Source: Iodidimonas sp. SYSU 1G8
GTDB lineage: Bacteria > Pseudomonadota > Alphaproteobacteria > SMXS01
Reading direction: 5' to 3'
Assembly (NCBI RefSeq): GCF_039655775.1
Contig: NZ_JBBYXJ010000002.1
Location: 992,001-1,056,000 of the forward strand
Length of the DNA: 64,000 nucleotides
In this document: in pieces, positions 18,486-26,046 of the stretch
Numbering within the stretch: position 1 is the stretch's first letter
Layout: each line of letters begins with the position of its first letter
Translations under genes and position numbers: made by a program
Notes under the pieces: generated by a model
What the model saw: the letters and a program-made list of their open reading frames with translations, nothing else
Told to the model about the DNA's origin: nothing
The model's database searches: none

Positions 18486-19319
18486 GTGACCGATTTCGGG
18501 GCTGTTGCCGCCAGCGCGCCGCTGGTGCTGGTGGGTGGTGGGCGAATGGGGTCGGCGATGCTCGCCGGCTGGCTGGCCGAGGGCATGGCGGCGGATGCCG
18601 TCGTCGTTGTCGAGCCCGACGAGGAATCGGCGGCCCGGCTGCGGCATTATCATCCTGGCGTCCGGCTTATCGCCGATCTGGCCAGCCTCGACGCTGATCC
18701 GTCCGTGGTGGTGCTCGCGGTGAAGCCGCAGATCATGAACCAGGTCCTGGCGGCGGCCGCCAGCTATCCGGGTGCCCTGTTTCTCTCCATCGCCGCCGGC
18801 AAGACCATCGGGTATTTCGCCGAAGCGTTCGGTCCTTCCGCCGCGATCGTTCGCGCCATGCCGAACACGCCAGCCGCGATCGGCCGGGGCATGACCGTGT
18901 GCGTCGCCAACACTCATGTCACTCCGGCCCAGCGCCTGCTCTGCACCGGATTGCTGGAGGCCGTGGGCACTGTCGCGTGGATCGACAATGAAAAGCTCAT
19001 GGACGCGGTCACCGCGGTGTCGGGCAGCGGGCCTGCCTATGTCTTCTATCTGATCGAGTGCATGGCCGCCGCCGGGCAGGCGGCCGGGCTTCCCGCCGAA
19101 CTCGCCGACATGCTCGCCCGCCAGACGGTGTCAGGGGCCGGCGCCCTGGTCGAGGCGTCGGAGACCGAATCCGTGGGTACGCTGCGGCGGAACGTCACCA
19201 GTCCCAACGGCACCACCGAGGCGGCGATGAACATCCTGATGGGCGAGAACGGCCTCGCGCCGCTGATCCGCCATGCCGTCGAGGCGGCATCCCGCCGTTC
19301 CAAGGAACTGTCTGCCTGA
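18486..19319 (+). CDS. proC: Pyrroline-5-carboxylate reductase
   Basis: A 277-residue enzyme. A GTG start was selected (GGAAAG site upstream) because the Rossmann motif LVLVGGGRMGSAMLAGWL begins soon after; the longer open frame overlaps ybjN. The signature VTAVSGSGPAYVFYLIECM and the later GALVEASETESVGTLRRNVTSPNGTTEAAM are diagnostic. It reduces pyrroline-5-carboxylate to proline with NAD(P)H. Confidence 0.95.
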   Translation: MTDFGAVAASAPLVLVGGGRMGSAMLAGWLAEGMAADAVVVVEPDEESAARLRHYHPGVRLIADLASLDADPSVVVLAVKPQIMNQVLAAAASYPGALFLSIAAGKTIGYFAEAFGPSAAIVRAMPNTPAAIGRGMTVCVANTHVTPAQRLLCTGLLEAVGTVAWIDNEKLMDAVTAVSGSGPAYVFYLIECMAAAGQAAGLPAELADMLARQTVSGAGALVEASETESVGTLRRNVTSPNGTTEAAMNILMGENGLAPLIRHAVEAASRRSKELSA

Positions 19320-19408
19320 CCGCGGCGAGGGTGCCGGATCGTTTCCCATGGTGATGGCGCATCGTGCTCGCTAAGGTGCGTCGGACGTATCCTGGGGAGG
19401 ACACACGC

Positions 19409-20179
19409 ATGGACGGCAAGGTCGTCATCGTCACCGGCGCCACATCGGGGATCGGCGAGGCCGCGGCCGTGCTGCTCGCCGGTCAAGGCGCGAAGGTCGT
19501 TGCCGCCGGCAGGCGCGAGGCGCGGGGCACCGCCGTTGTCCAGCGCATCAGGGACATGGGCGGTGAGGCGATGTTCGTGCGCGCCGACATGGCGTCCGAT
19601 ACGGATATCCGTAACCTGGTCGAGACAGCCGTCCGGACCTATGGCGGCCTCGATTGCGCCTTCAACAATGCGGGCATGGGCGGCCAGCAGCAACAGCTGC
19701 ACGAATATACCGATGAGAACTGGGACGCGCAGATCGCCGTCAATCTGACCGGTGTCTATCGCTGCATGAAGTACCAGATCGCGGCCATGCTCGAGTCGGG
19801 CGCCAGAAAGCCTCGCGGCGCGGCCATCGTCAACACGGCCTCGACGCTCGGCCACCGCGCCAGCCCTCTCTCGGGACCGGCCTACACGGCGAGCAAGCAC
19901 GCGGTGATCGGCCTGAGCAAGCAGGCCGCCATTTCCTATATCCGCCAGAATATCAGGGTCAACGTGGTGTCACCCGGCGCGACTCGCACGGAACTGCTCG
20001 AGCCGCTGATGGCCATGGGGCCGGACGTGGTCAAACAGGTCAATGAGATTAATCCCATCGGCCGCATGGCGACGGCGGAGGAAGTCGCGCAGGCGGTCGT
20101 GTTCCTGCTGTCGGACGCGGCGGCGATGATCACCGGTCATGCGCTGCCCGTGGATGGCGGGCAACTTGCCAAGCTTTAG
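19409..20179 (+). CDS. SDR family oxidoreductase
   Basis: A 256-residue classical short-chain dehydrogenase preceded by GGGGAGG. The cofactor motif TGATSGIGEAAAV is near residue 11, NNAGMG near residue 87, the catalytic Ser in NTASTLGH, and Tyr-x-x-x-Lys in YTASKHAV. The C-terminal GHALPVDGGQLAKL is typical. Substrate is unknown. Its stop overlaps that of the convergent MarR gene by four bases, so a regulator-target link is possible but not implied by shared orientation. Confidence 0.9.
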   Translation: MDGKVVIVTGATSGIGEAAAVLLAGQGAKVVAAGRREARGTAVVQRIRDMGGEAMFVRADMASDTDIRNLVETAVRTYGGLDCAFNNAGMGGQQQQLHEYTDENWDAQIAVNLTGVYRCMKYQIAAMLESGARKPRGAAIVNTASTLGHRASPLSGPAYTASKHAVIGLSKQAAISYIRQNIRVNVVSPGATRTELLEPLMAMGPDVVKQVNEINPIGRMATAEEVAQAVVFLLSDAAAMITGHALPVDGGQLAKL

Positions 20180-20688
20180 GGGGCGGCGTGCGCGCTGTTA
20201 TGGACCAGGGCAAGGACCAGGTCGCGCTCATCCTCGTTGATCAGGTGCAGCAACATCTCCCGGAACGAGCGCGCCGCGTCGGGGCCCGCCTTTTCCAGCA
20301 CGCGTCTGAAACGGGCGCGCTGGGGATCCGACAGCGCGGTTTCGAAGGCGCAGCCCTTTTCGGTCAGGTAAAGCAGTCTCTGCCGTGCATCCTCGGGACC
20401 GCGCTTCTGCTCGATGAAACCCTCGTCGATGAGTTGCCGCAACACGCGTGCCAGGCTTTGCTTGGTAATCTGCAGGATGGCAAGCAGTTCCGCGACCGTC
20501 ATGCCCGGGTTGCGGCCAACGAAGTGGATCACGCGGTGATGCGCCCGGCCCAGCGACGCGTTGGGAATTTCGTAGGCGGCGAGAACCTTGTCCGGATCGG
20601 CCACGAAGTCCCGATACGCGAAGAACATCAGCTCGATCGCCTGGCTCACATCGTCGTCGCTGGGGAACCGCTTATTTATGTCAGTCAT
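20176..20688 (-). CDS. MarR family transcriptional regulator
   Basis: A 170-residue winged-helix regulator. The DNA-binding part runs from about residue 60 to 110: GMTVAELLAILQITKQSLARVLRQLIDEGFIEQKRGPEDARQRLLYLTEKG, with the Asp-x-Arg wing loop. The N- and C-terminal helices form the dimer interface. No Shine-Dalgarno precedes the start. An inverted repeat covers its start codon, consistent with autoregulation. It is divergent to ilvE across 93 bases. Confidence 0.9.
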   Translation of the reverse strand: MTDINKRFPSDDDVSQAIELMFFAYRDFVADPDKVLAAYEIPNASLGRAHHRVIHFVGRNPGMTVAELLAILQITKQSLARVLRQLIDEGFIEQKRGPEDARQRLLYLTEKGCAFETALSDPQRARFRRVLEKAGPDAARSFREMLLHLINEDERDLVLALVHNSAHAAP

Positions 20689-20697
20689 GTTGACATA
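20677..20697. promoter_or_regulatory. Inverted repeat, candidate MarR operator
   Basis: A perfect 7-base inverted repeat TATGTCA/TGACATA with a 7-base spacer covers the marR start codon. TTGACA inside it (20690-20695) could serve as a -35 element for rightward transcription of ilvE. The placement suits autorepression; binding is inferred. Confidence 0.5.
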
Positions 20698-20781
20698 CTT
20701 TAGACAGAATGTTACTCAGTGCAACCTTCAAACGTCAGATTATTCCGCGCCACCGCCATCTCCGCTCAAGGATAGATCGCC

Positions 20782-21660
20782 ATGTCACTCATTCCGTTCA
20801 ACGACCGCGACGGCTTCATCTGGTTCAACGGCAATCTCGTGCCCTGGCGCGAGGCCCAGATTCATGTGCTGTCCCATGGCCTTCACTATGCCAGCGTCGT
20901 CTTCGAGGGACAGCGTGCCTACAATGGCGAAATCTTCAAGTTAAAGGAGCATACGTCGCGGCTTTTTAACTCGGGCCGGATTCTCGATTTCGAGATTCCC
21001 TATTCCGAGGACGAGATCAACGAGGCGGCCAAGGCGGTGATGAAGGCGAACAATCTGCCCGACGGCTATTGCCGTCCGGTGGCCTGGCGCGGTCCGGAGA
21101 TGATGGGCGTCGCGGCGCAGGCCACCAAGGTGCATGTCGCCATCGCGGGCTGGGAATGGCCGTCCTATTTCGATCCGATCCTGCGCGACAAGGGCATCCG
21201 GCTCGACGTGGCCGAATGGCACCGGCCCGCGCCGAACTGCGCGCCGACCGCCAGCAAGGCGGCGGGTCTTTACATGATCTGCACGCTGTCCAAGCACGCG
21301 GCCGAGCGCAAGGGCTACAATGATGCCCTGATGCTGGATTATCGCGGCCAGGTCGCCGAGGCGACCGGGGCGAACGTGTTCTTCATCAAGGAGGGCAAGA
21401 TCCATACCCCGAAACCGGACTGCTTCCTCGACGGCATCACGCGCCGCACCGTCATGGGCCTAGCCCACAAGCGCGGCATCGAGATCATCGAACGGGCGAT
21501 TCAGCCGGAGGAAATGGAAGGCTTCGAGCAGTGCTTCCTGACGGGCACGGCGGCGGAAGTCACGGCGGTGGGCGAGATCGGCCCCTACAACTTCGTCGTC
21601 GGCGACATCACCAAGTCGCTGCGAAGCGATTACGAACAACTCGTGCGCGGGAACGGCTGA
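20782..21660 (+). CDS. ilvE: Branched-chain amino-acid aminotransferase
   Basis: A 292-residue fold-type IV PLP enzyme with an AAGGAT site. The motifs IWFNGNLVPWREAQIHVLSHGLHYASVVFEGQRAY, APTASKAAGLYMICTLSKHAAERKGYNDALMLD and the phosphate-binding CFLTGTAAEVTAVGEIG are diagnostic. The catalytic lysine lies within the ASKAAGLY block by family position. It catalyses the last step of leucine, isoleucine and valine synthesis. A small hairpin spans its stop. The final 53 bases overlap the convergent downstream gene. Confidence 0.95.
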   Translation: MSLIPFNDRDGFIWFNGNLVPWREAQIHVLSHGLHYASVVFEGQRAYNGEIFKLKEHTSRLFNSGRILDFEIPYSEDEINEAAKAVMKANNLPDGYCRPVAWRGPEMMGVAAQATKVHVAIAGWEWPSYFDPILRDKGIRLDVAEWHRPAPNCAPTASKAAGLYMICTLSKHAAERKGYNDALMLDYRGQVAEATGANVFFIKEGKIHTPKPDCFLDGITRRTVMGLAHKRGIEIIERAIQPEEMEGFEQCFLTGTAAEVTAVGEIGPYNFVVGDITKSLRSDYEQLVRGNG

Positions 21661-22042
21661 GCCGTTCGGACGGCCGCCAGGGACCGTCGGGCAGCCTGCT
21701 GCCTGCCGGTGGCAGGCGGTTGTAGATGTAGACCCAGGCCGACAGCGCCGGCGCGGCCAGCCAGACCGGGCGGCGCAGATATTCCGAGTGCTTGGGCCGC
21801 CGGGGCGCGTATGCCTCGAAACCGTCGAGCAGTTTCAGAACTTTCCGGTCGATGATCCGGTACAGCGTCCCTTCGGCCAGCCCCTGGCCGGGACGCAGCG
21901 CCGGATAGGTGCCCAGATCATGCAGCCTGCCCGGAATCCGGCAGGGGCCGACCAGTTCCAGCGCCTCGCCGAGACGAAAGGTCTCGAAGGGTCCGTGCCC
22001 CGGGTTGAGCAGGCCGTAGAACGCGATGTGGTTCGGGATCAT
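21608..22042 (-). CDS. Gamma-glutamylcyclotransferase (AIG2-like) family protein
   Basis: A 144-residue protein of the GGCT/AIG2 fold. Support comes from the N-terminal HIAFYGLLNPGHGPFE (the usual YGSL-type loop), the GRLHDLGTYPALRPGQG strand, GTLYRIID, and the LDGFEAYAP motif carrying the likely catalytic glutamate. The basic C-terminal tail (about 25 residues) overlaps the 3' end of ilvE on the opposite strand and may be non-functional extension. It overlaps moaE by four bases, so it is last in the uvrC-pgsA-moaD-moaE run. Confidence 0.75.
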   Translation of the reverse strand: MIPNHIAFYGLLNPGHGPFETFRLGEALELVGPCRIPGRLHDLGTYPALRPGQGLAEGTLYRIIDRKVLKLLDGFEAYAPRRPKHSEYLRRPVWLAAPALSAWVYIYNRLPPAGSRLPDGPWRPSERLSRSRARVVRNRFAATW

Positions 22043-22488
22043 GTGCGCCAGCGGTCGGCGGCGCGATCATCGTCGGCCTTGGCGTCCACCCAGTGCTCGC
22101 CCTCGGGCCCGTCTTCGCGCTTCCAGAAGGGCGCCTTCGTCTTCAGCCAGTCCATGAGGAACTCCGCCGCCTCGAACGCCGCCTTGCGATGGGCGCTGGC
22201 CGTGATCACCAGCACGATCCGGTCGCCGGGGCGCAGCGTTCCGTAACGGTGCACGATCAGGCTGGCATCCAGTGGCCAGCGGCGGCCAGCCTCCTGTTCG
22301 ATGTCCGCCAGCATGCGCTCGGTCATGCCTGGATAGTGCTCCAGTGTCATGGCGCCGACCCGGGCGTCGCCCGCGAAGTCGCGGACAAGGCCGGTGAAGG
22401 TGACGATGCCGCCGATATGGGTCTTGCCGTCGGTCAGCCGGGCGAGTTCGGCGCCGACGTCGAAATCCTCAGCCTGGACCCGGATCAT
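22039..22488 (-). CDS. moaE: Molybdopterin synthase catalytic subunit
   Basis: A 149-residue MoaE. Conserved elements are IGGIVTFTGLVRD, the LEHYPGMTERML segment, the IVHRYGTLRPGDRIVLVITASAHRKAAFEAAEFLMDWLKTKAPFWKRE block (with the active-site lysines), and GEHWVDAK. With MoaD it inserts sulfur into precursor Z to make molybdopterin. Coupled to moaD by an ATGA overlap. MsrP at 34-35 kb is one molybdenum-cofactor client in this window. Confidence 0.95.
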   Translation of the reverse strand: MIRVQAEDFDVGAELARLTDGKTHIGGIVTFTGLVRDFAGDARVGAMTLEHYPGMTERMLADIEQEAGRRWPLDASLIVHRYGTLRPGDRIVLVITASAHRKAAFEAAEFLMDWLKTKAPFWKREDGPEGEHWVDAKADDDRAADRWRT

Positions 22489-22742
22489 CCGCGTCCTCCG
22501 GTGACAGGCGGGAAGAAGGCCACTTCGTCGCCTGGGGCGACCGATGTGGCCGCTTCGGCGAAGTCCTGATTGACCGCCGCCCGGATGGCGGTGCGGTCCT
22601 GGAAGGCGAGGCCATGGCCGGGACTACGGGTCGCCAGCCAGTCCATCAGAGCGCCTACCGTCGTGACGTCGTCCGGTGGGGTCACGCTCTCCTCCCCCGT
22701 CCCGATCCGCTCGCGCAGCCAGGCGAAGTACAGCACGTTCAT
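22485..22742 (-). CDS. moaD: Molybdopterin synthase sulfur carrier subunit, with atypical tail
   Basis: An 85-residue ubiquitin-fold sulfur carrier, MNVLYFAWLRERIGTGEE at the start and DEVAFFPPVTGG near the end. MoaD must end in Gly-Gly so that the last glycine can be adenylated and thiocarboxylated. Here two further residues (Arg-Gly) follow the Gly-Gly before the TGA, which overlaps the moaE start. Either the tail is trimmed or tolerated, or the sequence has an error. Its start overlaps the pgsA stop by four bases. Confidence 0.92.
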   Translation of the reverse strand: MNVLYFAWLRERIGTGEESVTPPDDVTTVGALMDWLATRSPGHGLAFQDRTAIRAAVNQDFAEAATSVAPGDEVAFFPPVTGGRG

Positions 22743-23302
22743 GGCGCGCGCGGTCCCGTCAGGTGCCGCAGTCCGGCCCGCAGGTAGTCATATCCCGTGT
22801 ACATGGTCAGCACGGCGGCGATCCAAAGGCCGATGATGCCGATATCCACGGCTGGCAGCCATTGCGGGGCATCGCCGGCAAGCAGGAAGGCGATGGCGAC
22901 GATCTGAACCGTCGTCTTCCACTTGGCGAGCTTGCTGACCGGCACGCTTACCTTGATGTCGGCCAGGACCTCGCGCAGGCCCGATACCAGGAACTCGCGG
23001 CACAGGATGATCACGGCGGCGATCAGGTGGACGCCGTCGATCGGCCCCATCGCCGCCAGCATGAACAGCGCCGCCGCCACCAGCAGCTTGTCGGCGACCG
23101 GGTCGAGGAACTGGCCCAGCTTGGACTGCACGCCCAGCGCCCGCGCCACATAGCCGTCGAAGAAGTCGGTGATGCCCGCGGCGACGAACAGACCGAGCGC
23201 CAGCCAGTTGGCGAGCGGTGCCTGGAGATAGAAGCTGCCGATCAGCGCGGGAATCACGAGGATGCGCGAGAGCGTCAGGAGATTCGGTATCGATGCGATC
23301 AT
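22739..23302 (-). CDS. pgsA: CDP-diacylglycerol-glycerol-3-phosphate 3-phosphatidyltransferase
   Basis: A 187-residue inner-membrane enzyme with the CDP-alcohol phosphotransferase motif D-G-x2-A-R-x8-G-x3-D-x3-D, visible as FDGYVARALGVQSKLGQFLDPVADK. The N-terminal IPNLLTLSRILVIPALIG is typical. It makes phosphatidylglycerol phosphate, the precursor of the Lgt lipid substrate and of cardiolipin. It follows uvrC by 37 bases, the usual uvrC-pgsA order. Confidence 0.95.
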   Translation of the reverse strand: MIASIPNLLTLSRILVIPALIGSFYLQAPLANWLALGLFVAAGITDFFDGYVARALGVQSKLGQFLDPVADKLLVAAALFMLAAMGPIDGVHLIAAVIILCREFLVSGLREVLADIKVSVPVSKLAKWKTTVQIVAIAFLLAGDAPQWLPAVDIGIIGLWIAAVLTMYTGYDYLRAGLRHLTGPRAP

Positions 23303-23339
23303 GGGTCTCGTCGATGATTTTCGGGACTATAGCGCGGCT

Positions 23340-25265
23340 TCAACGTTCTGCGTGGAAATAGTCGTGAATGCGGCGCGCGACAGCCTTGCTGATGCCGTCC
23401 GCGGCTTCGAGGTCTTCCAGTGCCGCGCCGGCTACCGCGCGGGCGGAGCCGAAATGTGCCAGCAGCGCCTTCTTGCGGCTCGGCCCGATTCCGGGCACCT
23501 CGTCGAGTTGTGATTTGCTCATGTTGCCGGCGCGTTTGGCGCGGTGCGTGCCGATGGCGAAGCGGTGCACCTCGTCGCGCAGACGCTGGAGGTAGTACAT
23601 GACGGCGCCGCGCGGATCGAGCGTGAACGGCTCACGGCCCGGCATGAAGAAACGCTCACGCCCCGCGTTGCGGTCAGGACCTTTGGCGATAGCGACGATC
23701 GGCAGGTCCTCGATGCCCAACTCGGCCAGCACGGCCTCGGCGGCGGAAAGCTGGCCGGCGCCGCCGTCGATCAGCACGAGGTCAGGCCATTGCCCGCGGG
23801 ATCGTTCGGGATCTTCCTTGACCAGCCTTCCGAAGCGGCGCGTCAGCACTTCGCGCATCATGCCGTAATCGTCGCCCGGCGTGAGATCGGCATTGCGGAT
23901 GTTGAACTTGCGGTAGCTGTTCTTGATGTAGCCATCGGGACCGGCGACGATCATGGCGCCGATGGCGTCGGTGCCGGAAATATGGCTGTTGTCATAGGCT
24001 TCGATACGCTTGGGCGGCCCATCCAGGTCGAAGATGTTGGCGAGTTCGGTCAATACCTGTTGCTGCGAGGCGCTTTCGGCCATGCGCAGCGCCAAAGCGT
24101 CCTTGGCGTTACGCTGGGCGAGGGCGACCATCCTGGCCTTGTCGCCGCGCTTGGGCACCAGCAGCGAGATCTTGACCGGCGAGCGGAGCGATAGCGCCTC
24201 TTCCATCAGCGGACGCTCGGCGAAATCATGGCTCAGCAGGATGGTCGCGGGCGCGGGGCGGCTGTCATAGAACTGCCCGATGAACGCCTCGAGTACTTCC
24301 TCGAGGCTCTGCGAGGAATCGTGCTTGGGGAAATAGGCGCGATTGCCCCAGTTCTGTCCGGCACGCAGGAAGAAGACCTGGACGCAGGTATGCCCGCCCT
24401 GCTCGTAGGCGGCGATCACGTCCGCGTCCTCCACGTCGCCAGCAGTGACACCCTGATGGCCCTGGATGCTCGCCAGCGCCTTGATGCGGTCGCGGATAGC
24501 CGCGGCACGCTCGAACTCCAGCGCCTCGCTGGCGGCGGCCATCTGCTCGGACAGGACGCGCTGGATGCGCTGGCTCTTGCCCGTCAGGAACTGACGCGCG
24601 TCATCGACGAGCGATTGGTAGTCCTCCGGCCCCACACGATCGACACAGGGCGCCGAACAGCGCTTGATCTGGTGCAGCAGGCAGGGCCGCGTCCGCGCGT
24701 TGAAGACCCCGTCCGAGCAGGAACGGAGCAGAAAGGCGCGCTGCAGCGTGTTGAGGGTGGAATTGACCGCCCCGGCCGAGGCGAACGGGCCGAAATAGTG
24801 GCCCTTGATGTTCTGGGCGCCGCGGTGCTTCTTGAGCTGCGGCCATCTGTGATCGGTACGGATCAGGATGTAGGGGAAGCTCTTGTCGTCGCGCAGCAGC
24901 ACATTGTAGGGCGGCATGTAGCGTTTGATGAGCTGCGCTTCCATCAGCAGCGCCTGGCTCTCGGTGTCGGTGGTGACCACGATCAGGTCGTGCACCCTGC
25001 CGATCATCCGCGTCACCCGATTGGTGTGCGCCTTGCCGCTGGCATAGGACGAAACCCTTGCCTTGAGATTGCGCGCCTTGCCCACATACATGACGTCGCC
25101 GTGCTGGTCGATCATCCGGTAGACGCCCGCGCCGGTGGGCAGCTTGCGCGCCTTGTCGCGAATCAACGCGCGACCGACGATCGGCGCGACCAAGGCCGGA
25201 TTACCCGATTCGGGTACTTCCGTGCTGGAATTCGCGTCGTTTTTATCGTGGCCGCTTGACGTCAT
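23340..25265 (-). CDS. uvrC: UvrABC system protein C
   Basis: A 641-residue excinuclease subunit. Domains in order: GIY-YIG nuclease (about residues 40-120, with GAGVYRMIDQHGDVMYVGKARNLKARVSSY), UVR helical domain (EQMAAASEALEFERAAAIRDRIKAL), RNase H-like endonuclease (RIEAYDNSHISGTDAIGAMIV; VLIDGGAGQLSAA), and tandem helix-hairpin-helix at the C-terminus (LDEVPGIGPSRKKALLAHFG). It makes both incisions around bulky lesions. UvrB is encoded at 41.7 kb. The 40-residue N-terminal extension before the GIY domain is not conserved in character. Confidence 0.97.
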   Translation of the reverse strand: MTSSGHDKNDANSSTEVPESGNPALVAPIVGRALIRDKARKLPTGAGVYRMIDQHGDVMYVGKARNLKARVSSYASGKAHTNRVTRMIGRVHDLIVVTTDTESQALLMEAQLIKRYMPPYNVLLRDDKSFPYILIRTDHRWPQLKKHRGAQNIKGHYFGPFASAGAVNSTLNTLQRAFLLRSCSDGVFNARTRPCLLHQIKRCSAPCVDRVGPEDYQSLVDDARQFLTGKSQRIQRVLSEQMAAASEALEFERAAAIRDRIKALASIQGHQGVTAGDVEDADVIAAYEQGGHTCVQVFFLRAGQNWGNRAYFPKHDSSQSLEEVLEAFIGQFYDSRPAPATILLSHDFAERPLMEEALSLRSPVKISLLVPKRGDKARMVALAQRNAKDALALRMAESASQQQVLTELANIFDLDGPPKRIEAYDNSHISGTDAIGAMIVAGPDGYIKNSYRKFNIRNADLTPGDDYGMMREVLTRRFGRLVKEDPERSRGQWPDLVLIDGGAGQLSAAEAVLAELGIEDLPIVAIAKGPDRNAGRERFFMPGREPFTLDPRGAVMYYLQRLRDEVHRFAIGTHRAKRAGNMSKSQLDEVPGIGPSRKKALLAHFGSARAVAGAALEDLEAADGISKAVARRIHDYFHAER

Positions 25266-25635
25266 TTGTTCAGGTAACCCGGTTAAGCAACTGGACTCTA
25301 GGACGGATTGGGGAACCGCTCAAACAGCTCCGTCGGCAATCCAGGCAGGCCTTTCGGCCCGGTTTGGCAATATCCACGGAATCTGTGGATAACTCTGTGC
25401 AAAACGTCAGGGGAAAAGCGCGTGACCCGCAGAACCCTTGGAGTCTCTACGGGTTGCTCAATATTTATGCAAATAATTTAACCCATTGATAGTAAATAGG
25501 TTTTTATTGAGGGAGAGTCACGGAAGCGTCACGGTGCTGTAATGGGACGAGAGTCAAGCCCAGCGTGGCGGTGGTGTGCACAACTTTGTCGGGTTTTGCC
25601 GCTGCGGCGCGGAATTCCGCGATCCCCAGCGGATT
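25266..25635. other. 370-base intergenic region between uvrC and folB; candidate origin-like features
   Basis: No convincing gene is seen. It contains a perfect DnaA box (TGTGGATAA, 25384-25392), weaker look-alikes at 25370-25378, 25396-25404 and 25575-25583, and an AT-rich block at about 25457-25511 that stands out in this GC-rich window. The AT-rich block is bounded by a perfect inverted repeat CTCAATA/TATTGAG. It may be oriC or simply the uvrC promoter region; a weak leftward TTGCAT...TAGAGA pair is also visible in it. Confidence 0.4.
25384..25392 (-). promoter_or_regulatory. DnaA box (perfect TTATCCACA)
   Basis: The nine bases read TGTGGATAA on the plus strand, an exact match to the DnaA consensus TTATCCACA. 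With TATCCAC at 25371-25377 it forms an inverted repeat spaced by seven bases. Confidence 0.6.
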
Positions 25636-26046
25636 TCAGGCACTTGTCCGTTCAATTTCAACGCCGACGCTAGCCACATTCGCAAATGCGTCGAGCTTCT
25701 CCACCCGGACCCGAACCGTGATCACCTGATTGTTACCAAGGATGGTCTGGGCGATCTCTTCCGCCAGCGTTTCCACCAGGTTCACGTGACCCCGGTTCAC
25801 GACCGCCGTCGTCGCCTCGACCACCTGCTGATAGCAGACCACATGCTCGATCTGGTCGGCCGGCAGCGGATGGTGGTCGCTGACCGAAAGATCCAGGTTG
25901 ATGCGCAGCCGCTGACGCACGCCCTGTTCGTGGGCGTGAATTCCGATGTGTCCGTCGAGCATCAGATCGCGCACGAAAACGTGGCGAATCCGGCGCGCCG
26001 CGTCGGCGATCCGGAACGGAACGACCGTATTGTCCGCCTTACTCAT
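25636..26046 (-). CDS. folB: Dihydroneopterin aldolase
   Basis: A 136-residue FolB-fold protein. The start at MSKADNTVVPF was chosen because the longer frame upstream only shadows the preceding reductase. Family pattern: VFVRDLMLDGHIGIHAHEQGVRQRLRINLDLSV, the VVEATTAVVNRGHVNLVETLAEEIAQTIL helix and the final VRVRVEKLDAF strand. It cleaves dihydroneopterin in folate synthesis. It overlaps the upstream FolM-like reductase by eight bases, linking two pteridine enzymes. Confidence 0.88.
   Translation of the reverse strand: MSKADNTVVPFRIADAARRIRHVFVRDLMLDGHIGIHAHEQGVRQRLRINLDLSVSDHHPLPADQIEHVVCYQQVVEATTAVVNRGHVNLVETLAEEIAQTILGNNQVITVRVRVEKLDAFANVASVGVEIERTSA

Noticed and set aside
25257-25264. 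TGACGTCA palindrome at the uvrC start
   Set aside because: It is an 8-base palindrome formed by the first codons of uvrC and no bacterial regulator with this site is implied.
25457-25511. CtrA box in the AT-rich block
   Set aside because: TTAACCCATTGATAG has one TTAA half, but the second half is ATAG, so the TTAA-N7-TTAA consensus is not met.
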